In this document: piece after piece, positions 24,494 through 29,195 of the stretch
How the letters are laid out: every line of letters begins with the position of its first letter
Numbering within the stretch: the first letter of the stretch is position 1
Assembly: GCA_031555145.1 (NCBI GenBank)
Contig: JAVBUR010000055.1
Coordinates: 1 to 29,195, forward strand
Origin: JAJDIA01 sp031555145
GTDB taxonomy: Bacteria; Bacteroidota; Bacteroidia; Bacteroidales; Tannerellaceae
Direction of reading: 5' to 3'
DNA length: 29,195 bases
The notes under the pieces: generated by a model
What the model was told of the DNA's origin: nothing
The model's input: the letters and a program-made list of their open reading frames with translations, nothing else
The model's database searches: none
Position numbers and translations under genes: made by a program

Positions 24494-24519
24494 CGAATAG
24501 ACAACATAGCATAAGAACA

Positions 24520-25695
24520 ATGATGGACCTTTTATTAAACGAACATATGCAGCAAACCCGGGAACGTCTCCGGGCGTCGATGAAGCAAGCAGGAGCCGAT
24601 GGCTGCCTGCTGAGTGTGGATGTCAACCTGATTTACATGACTGGTGACCTGTTCAACGGTTACTATTACCTTCCCTTGGAAGGAGATCCCTGGTTGTTTG
24701 TCAAACGGCCTAACACGATGAGCGGCGACCGGATCGCCTATATCCGCAAACCGGAACAAATGTCCGAACTCTTCCCGGAATACGGTATCCCGATGCCGAA
24801 GAAGCTGCTGATGGAAGCCGACGAGCTCACCTATAACGATTACCTTCGCCTTGAGGCTGTATTTCAACCGGAGGAAACAGCCAATGCAACCTCCTTGCTG
24901 CGTACACTGCGCAGTGTGAAGACGGATTGGGAGATCTCCCGCTTCCGCCAATCGGCAAAACAACATGCGCAAACCTATGCCGAAGTACGCGACTGCTTCC
25001 GTCCCGGCATGACCGATGTTGCCTTCCAGGCAGAGATCGAACGCCGGATGCGGCTCAACGGTTCCATGGGACTCTTCCGTACCTTCGGCGCGAATATGGA
25101 TATTTATATGGGTAGCCTCTTAGCCGGTGAAAATGCAGAAACGCCCTCTCCTTTCGACTTCGCACTCGGCGGAGGCGGCGTAGAATCGCTTCCGATCGGA
25201 GCAAACGGCACCACCGTATTAACAGAAGGTACCGCCGTGATGGTCGATATGGCCGGCAACTATACCCCGTATATGACGGACATGACCCGTGTCTTTGCCG
25301 TAGGCGAATTACCGGAGAAAGCCTATCGGGCTCACCAAGTGGCACTAACGGTCCAACACACCGTCGAACAGGCCGCCCGTCCCGGTACACCCTGTGCTGA
25401 ATTATACAATATTGCCCTTTCCATCGCACAAAAAGAAGGGTTGGGCGACAATTTTATGGGGACCAGGCAACAGGCCGGATTCGTCGGCCACGGCGTCGGC
25501 CTGCAAATCAACGAACTACCGGTACTGGCACCCCGTTCGCGGGAGATACTGGCTCCCCGGATGGTATTCGCTCTCGAACCTAAGTTTGTGATACCCGGCG
25601 TAGGCGCCGTTGGCATCGAGAATAGCTTCCTGGTTACCAATACCGGGGTAGAAAAGCTGACGATCTTCCCGGAAGAAATTATTCAGTTACTATAA
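24520..25695 (+). CDS. M24-family aminopeptidase (Xaa-Pro type)
   Basis: A 391-residue cytoplasmic metallopeptidase without a signal peptide. The N-terminal creatinase-like domain spans about residues 1-135, the pita-bread catalytic domain 140-391. The five metal ligands are recognisable: Asp in AVMVDMAGN, Asp in MTDMTRVFAVG, His in FVGHGVGLQINELP, Glu in FALEPKFVIPG and Glu in GIENSFLV. It would remove N-terminal residues next to proline from peptides. Two adjacent ATG codons (24520 and 24523) are possible starts. The neighbouring 6-bladed propeller lipoprotein gene begins 14 bases downstream, so it sits in the middle of a plus-strand operon. Confidence 0.93.
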   Translation: MMDLLLNEHMQQTRERLRASMKQAGADGCLLSVDVNLIYMTGDLFNGYYYLPLEGDPWLFVKRPNTMSGDRIAYIRKPEQMSELFPEYGIPMPKKLLMEADELTYNDYLRLEAVFQPEETANATSLLRTLRSVKTDWEISRFRQSAKQHAQTYAEVRDCFRPGMTDVAFQAEIERRMRLNGSMGLFRTFGANMDIYMGSLLAGENAETPSPFDFALGGGGVESLPIGANGTTVLTEGTAVMVDMAGNYTPYMTDMTRVFAVGELPEKAYRAHQVALTVQHTVEQAARPGTPCAELYNIALSIAQKEGLGDNFMGTRQQAGFVGHGVGLQINELPVLAPRSREILAPRMVFALEPKFVIPGVGAVGIENSFLVTNTGVEKLTIFPEEIIQLL

Positions 25696-25709
25696 CGAAC
25701 AATCGAATA

Positions 25710-26783
25710 ATGATCAAAAAGCAACTTCATATCATACTGTCTATTTTCGCAATAGCCTGGCTGGTAGCCGGATGTAGCGGTAAAAGTGAAGCATTCACCA
25801 ACTATGATGTAGCGGCACTGCTGTTCCAGTCGGAAGAGACACCTTTATCAACTATCGCGCATGAGATCCAACAGGTCAAACTGGAAACGACTGACAGCAC
25901 CCTGGTCAGTATGATCTGGAAACTGTTTGATACCGGTAAACGGTTGGTTATTATACAAGAAGACAATCGCTGTTCCGTATTTGACAAAACTGGAAAATAC
26001 CTTCACGATATCAGCCGTCAAGGGAAAGGCCCTCACGAGTTCATCTCCATTTGGGATGCATTTATGGAAGGAGATACCGTATGTCTGGTCGATCGTCAAG
26101 CCAATAAACTCCGCTTTTTTGAACTGGATGGAACACCAGTAAAAGAAATCAAAACGCCCAAACAAATCGGCTCAGCAACTTCCGTCGGAAATGGATGGTA
26201 TGCCGGCTACATGGAAAATATGAGCGGAAAACGGTTAAACAGGTTGATCTATTTCGACGAAAACGGCATACAACAGGACAGTTCGATCTGTGCGGAAGAA
26301 TATACTAACAAGGGCATGCCCATACTTTTCCTGTTCGAAGCTATGTTTTTTGATTCCGGTTCAAATCAATATTTGAAGGAATTGTTCAACGATACCATTT
26401 ATACCATGCTCCCGGATCATTCTCTCCGTCCACGAATGGTATTGGATATGGGTTCATATAGTGCGACTATGGAAAAAAGGCACAACCTGACAGATCCGAA
26501 CAAAGACTTCTTTAGCAATATGGCACAATTGCGGATAGTAGGAGAAAACGAAGCTTATCTGTTCTTTACTGCTGTAATGGACAAGAAAACGTATACCTTC
26601 TACCTGGATAAAAAGAAAAACAGATTGCATCAGGCACATTTCACAGGTGTTGCCGGAATTGGGCCAGATGATCATTTTATTCCTCAGTATATATCGGAAG
26701 ACAATAAAAGGATTCTCTCGTGCATAGAGGATGAAGGCGGAGAAGACAACCCCACAATTATTATAGCTACGATCAATAATTGA
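25710..26783 (+). CDS. 6-bladed beta-propeller lipoprotein (second copy)
   Basis: A 357-residue lipoprotein with signal MIKKQLHIILSIFAIAWLVA and lipobox LVAGC (Cys22). The propeller blades carry the same kind of motifs as the protein at 16472-17722: IQQVKLETTDSTLVSMIWKL (about 48-67), then VFDKTGKYLHDISRQGKGPH (about 90-109) and a shared G-x-G-P-x-E/D-F/Y turn. The two are distant relatives, not recent duplicates. No enzymatic role is known. It lies 14 bases after the aminopeptidase gene and 39 before the phosphatase gene, and reads in the same direction. Base composition is somewhat more AT-rich than its neighbours. Confidence 0.85.
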   Translation: MIKKQLHIILSIFAIAWLVAGCSGKSEAFTNYDVAALLFQSEETPLSTIAHEIQQVKLETTDSTLVSMIWKLFDTGKRLVIIQEDNRCSVFDKTGKYLHDISRQGKGPHEFISIWDAFMEGDTVCLVDRQANKLRFFELDGTPVKEIKTPKQIGSATSVGNGWYAGYMENMSGKRLNRLIYFDENGIQQDSSICAEEYTNKGMPILFLFEAMFFDSGSNQYLKELFNDTIYTMLPDHSLRPRMVLDMGSYSATMEKRHNLTDPNKDFFSNMAQLRIVGENEAYLFFTAVMDKKTYTFYLDKKKNRLHQAHFTGVAGIGPDDHFIPQYISEDNKRILSCIEDEGGEDNPTIIIATINN

Positions 26784-26822
26784 CATAATTATATTATCAA
26801 CATCAAAATAAGCAATAGCATC

Positions 26823-28523
26823 ATGAAAAAAAGTCTGAGTTTACTGTTACTGTTGGCAGTTGTCATGCTGCCTGTCCAAGCGGCAGATGTACAAAATGTA
26901 AAACCGGTGAAGAACCTGATCGTTATGATCCCTGATGGTACTTCCCTGCCTGTCGTGTCTGTATCACGCTGGTTACAATGGTATTCGAATCCGGATAAAC
27001 CGCATTTGAATATCGACCCTTATCTGTGCGGCACGGTATCGACCTTTTCGTCTAATGCGCCTATCGGCGACTCCGCTCCCACTACATCCGCCTATATGAC
27101 GGGACATCCCAGCCGTACAGGCTATGTATCGACCTATCCGGTAGCTGATGGTGATAACGATATCTTCCCGAGGGATCCAGCACGCGCCTACCAGCCGCTG
27201 GTTACGGTACTCGAAGCCGCTAAAATGACGCAAGGTAAGGCGACCGGACTGGTGTTTACCTGCGAATTTCCGCACGCCACACCCGCCGACTGCTCTGCTC
27301 ACAGCTACAATCGAGGTAAATACGATTGGATTACTCCGCAGATGGCACACAACGACCTGGATGTGGTGATCGGTGGTGGTGCTTCATTGTTGGCTGCTGC
27401 CGACGAAGCCTATCTGGTCGCCAACGGTTATGGCGTATACAAGAACGACCTGAAAGGAATGCGTGCCGAACAAGGCAACAAACTATGGGCTTTGTATGGA
27501 GACCGTGAAATGGCCTACGATATCGACCGTAACCCGAACGAACAACCGTCGATCGAAGAAATGACTCGCCTGGCTATCAGCAAACTGTCGAAAGACCCGG
27601 AAGGTTTCTTCCTGATGGTGGAAGGCAGCAAGGTAGACTGGGCCGCTCATGGAAACGACCCGGTAGGTATGACCTCCGATTTCCTGGCCTTCGACCGTGC
27701 CTGTGGCGCAGCGTTGGAATTTGCCCGCCAGAACGGTGAAACAGTGGTGGTAATCCTTCCCGACCATGGCAACAGCGGCATCAGCCTTGGACGGAGAGAT
27801 TGTGCCGGTTACGACAAACTGACCAAAGACCAGTTGTTCAATAACCTCTCCCAATTCAAACTCACAGCGGAAGGTTTTGCCAACAAAGTAAACAGCGAAC
27901 CGAATACAGAAGTGCAGAATATCTTCCGTACCTATGCCGGTTTTGAACTGAGCCCGGAAGAACTGACCGCCCTGAACAATTGCAAGGATTACAAAAACAG
28001 CCCGATCCCGGTAGAGAAACGTTCGTCGGAAGGCATCGAACCTTCATTGTACAGCGGTTCACTAACTTCTTTCATGGCTAAATTGATCACAGCTAAGACC
28101 TGTATCGGCTTTACCACCGGTGGACATACGGGCGAAGAAGTATTTGTAGCAGCCTATCATCCTCAGGGAACCCGTCCGTATGGTAACCTGACTAATGTAG
28201 AACTGAACCACTACCTCTGTGCTGCCCTGGGCCTCCCCGTTGGATTGGACGAATTGAGTAACCAGGTATTCGCTCGCCATACGGATGTATTCGCCGGTTA
28301 TACCTGCGAAATCATTTCGGCAGCCGACGGTAAAAGTATGCCTACCCTGGTAGTCAAAAACAAGAAGAACAAAAACAAACAGCTGACCGTCACCCCGTTC
28401 TCCAACATCGTAAAGTCGGGACGCAAAGCCAACGAAGAGATCCGCCTGAACTCCGTCGTTGTATACGTAGATCAAAACAATACGTTCTACTTGCCGACCA
28501 ACCTGGCAGACTACATGAAATAA
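26823..28523 (+). CDS. Exported alkaline phosphatase
   Basis: A 566-residue periplasmic phosphomonoesterase. A signal peptide, MKKSLSLLLLLAVVMLPVQA, would be cut after Ala20 or Ala21. The family motifs are present in order: metal-binding Asp38 in VMIPDGTS, nucleophile Ser84 in IGDSAPTTSAYMTGH, FFLMVEGSKVDWAAHGND (about 261-278) for zinc and magnesium ligands, VVVILPDHGNSG and FTTGGHTGEEVFVAAYHP for the second zinc site. The C-terminal 90 residues (from about Cys500) are an extra domain beyond the core enzyme. The gene ends 32 bases before a strong terminator. No TAnnTTTG box is seen in the 39-base gap, so it may be co-transcribed with the genes before it. Confidence 0.94.
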   Translation: MKKSLSLLLLLAVVMLPVQAADVQNVKPVKNLIVMIPDGTSLPVVSVSRWLQWYSNPDKPHLNIDPYLCGTVSTFSSNAPIGDSAPTTSAYMTGHPSRTGYVSTYPVADGDNDIFPRDPARAYQPLVTVLEAAKMTQGKATGLVFTCEFPHATPADCSAHSYNRGKYDWITPQMAHNDLDVVIGGGASLLAAADEAYLVANGYGVYKNDLKGMRAEQGNKLWALYGDREMAYDIDRNPNEQPSIEEMTRLAISKLSKDPEGFFLMVEGSKVDWAAHGNDPVGMTSDFLAFDRACGAALEFARQNGETVVVILPDHGNSGISLGRRDCAGYDKLTKDQLFNNLSQFKLTAEGFANKVNSEPNTEVQNIFRTYAGFELSPEELTALNNCKDYKNSPIPVEKRSSEGIEPSLYSGSLTSFMAKLITAKTCIGFTTGGHTGEEVFVAAYHPQGTRPYGNLTNVELNHYLCAALGLPVGLDELSNQVFARHTDVFAGYTCEIISAADGKSMPTLVVKNKKNKNKQLTVTPFSNIVKSGRKANEEIRLNSVVVYVDQNNTFYLPTNLADYMK

Positions 28524-28554
28524 TGATTAATGGTTAATCCCAGATGATAAAAAG

Positions 28555-28585
28555 AAGCCGGATGCTCAACACATCCGGCTTTTTG
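28555..28585 (+). terminator. Rho-independent terminator after the phosphatase gene
   Basis: Stem AAGCCGGATG (28555-28564) pairs with CATCCGGCTT (28572-28581), loop CTCAACA, followed by a T-rich tract TTTTTG. It closes the long plus-strand block. Confidence 0.9.
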
Positions 28586-28699
28586 TTTGAACCAAGGTCT
28601 GATCTGTTTCAGGTCAATCCGGGAAGTTTTGTGTGGCATCATACCTCATCCCTCCGTGCACGTAGATAGTATGGTTGCATTTTATAAAAGTCTCATTGT

Positions 28700-29090
28700 T
28701 ATGCATTGGAATCTTCATATCTGTCCGAATCTGAAAATGGCGAATCGAGGCGCAGGCCTCACCCCAGCAAGACGCACGAGCCAATACCGCGAGGCGCAGG
28801 CCTCAGCCGGCTGACATGCAGGCCTGGATTTGACGAGGTCTGCTTCCGATATCTCCCAATCGACGAATCGCCACAAAAAAGAGAATGGCGTTACTGAACG
28901 ATCATCATCGCGTTCGTTCACAACCACGATGACGTTTGAAAAATCATAACGGTGATTTTTTAGACAGACCGTGGTGTTTTTACCCCCTCCTCAGCTACTC
29001 TTCCTTTTTTTGAGTCCACACTCCACCGCACTGCCTGTCAGCGAATTACGGTGAACTCTATAGAAAAAACTCCACGCTGACTCCACCGGA
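28700..29090 (+). repeat. Long dispersed intergenic repeat, copy 2
   Basis: Homologous to 3004-3371 and in the same orientation. It begins near TTGGAATCTTC (28706) and shares three identical blocks listed under copy 1. It has two perfect GAGGC-GCAG-GCCTC hairpins (28747-28760 and 28791-28804) and the palindrome CAGCCGGCTG at 28804-28813, but lacks the extra 22-base unit of copy 1. Downstream of the common ATCGCCACAAAAAAGA block it carries about 40 additional bases before realigning near CTACTCTTCCTTTTTT. The tail differs in sequence yet keeps a complementary pair (CGGTG with CACCG). No gene is recognised in the region 28586-29195. Confidence 0.82.
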
Positions 29091-29138
29091 AAAATCGTAG
29101 AATCGGCGTCCCGACATCCACGGGTACACTTCCAAAAT

Positions 29139-29195
29139 CAATGTGTACACGTTGCTGAATCTAGGCCTAGATGTCGTTGCAACAACGTCTAGATG
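29139..29195. repeat. Cluster of palindromes and a 22-base-period direct repeat at the window edge
   Basis: Three dyads lie within 57 bases: CAATGTGTACACGTTG (29139-29154, one mismatched pair), the perfect 14-base palindrome ATCTAGGCCTAGAT (29159-29172), and an imperfect 26-base hairpin CTAGATGTCGTTG/CAACAACGTCTAG (29167-29192, two mismatched pairs). CTAGATG also recurs at 29167 and 29189, a period of 22 bases. The cluster runs off the end of the window, so its full extent is unknown. Confidence 0.6.

Noticed and set aside
28614..28706. 30-codon minus-strand frame beginning MHNNETFIKCNHTIYVHGG beside repeat copy 2
   Set aside because: It looks slightly protein-like, which would mirror the GNAT scrap next to copy 1, but I recognise no family, and it partly lies in front of the repeat start. 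Not enough to call a gene or a remnant.
28747..28825. CRISPR-like array suggested by repeated GCAGGCCT units
   Set aside because: Units are short, irregularly spaced and not separated by unique spacers of constant length, and no cas genes are present.

Overview
The window looks like chromosomal DNA from a gut member of the Bacteroidales, most likely Parabacteroides or a close relative. Supporting this are the Bacteroidetes-type -7 boxes (TAnnTTTG) in front of most transcription units, a cambialistic-type Fe/Mn superoxide dismutase very like the Porphyromonas/Bacteroides enzymes, a bifunctional fucokinase/GDP-fucose pyrophosphorylase (Fkp), and several lipoproteins of Bacteroidetes families (6-bladed beta-propeller, DUF4369/TlpA). 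The genus is an inference; no rRNA or tRNA gene is present to fix it.

Layout. 1-2.9 kb: the 5' end of a pyruvoyl-dependent arginine decarboxylase (minus), sodB (plus, with terminator), and a minus-strand response regulator/histidine kinase pair whose regulator has lost its sigma-54 ATPase core. 3.0-3.46 kb: copy 1 of a long dispersed intergenic repeat that abuts an N-terminal scrap of a GNAT acetyltransferase gene. 3.5-7.3 kb (minus): fkp, a Crp/Fnr-type regulator and a small multidrug resistance (SMR) transporter. 7.6-16.35 kb (plus): one large operon for glutamate fermentation by the methylaspartate pathway. It encodes glutamate mutase (glmS, glmL, glmE), methylaspartate ammonia-lyase and a two-subunit Fe-S mesaconase/fumarase. 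Between the lyase and the mesaconase sit three genes of unknown role: an AtuA-family (DUF1446) protein, a DUF4387 protein and a P-loop protein with a possible tRNA-synthetase-like second domain. Together the recognised enzymes convert L-glutamate to 3-methylaspartate, then mesaconate plus ammonia, then citramalate. No citramalate lyase is present in the window, so the three unknown genes are the most interesting candidates here.

16.35-19.2 kb: a visibly AT-richer stretch holding a 120-bp remnant of an RsgA-type GTPase gene, a 6-bladed beta-propeller lipoprotein and an intact rsgA. 19.2-22.0 kb (minus): an aldo/keto-reductase-like protein with two 4Fe-4S motifs but without the usual catalytic residues, and a secreted M28 peptidase. 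22.1-28.5 kb (plus): an EFR1-type flavodoxin/ferredoxin, a TlpA-like thioredoxin lipoprotein, an unknown lipoprotein, an M24 aminopeptidase, a second 6-bladed propeller lipoprotein and an exported alkaline phosphatase, closed by a terminator. 28.6-29.2 kb: copy 2 of the long repeat, followed by a cluster of palindromes cut by the window edge.
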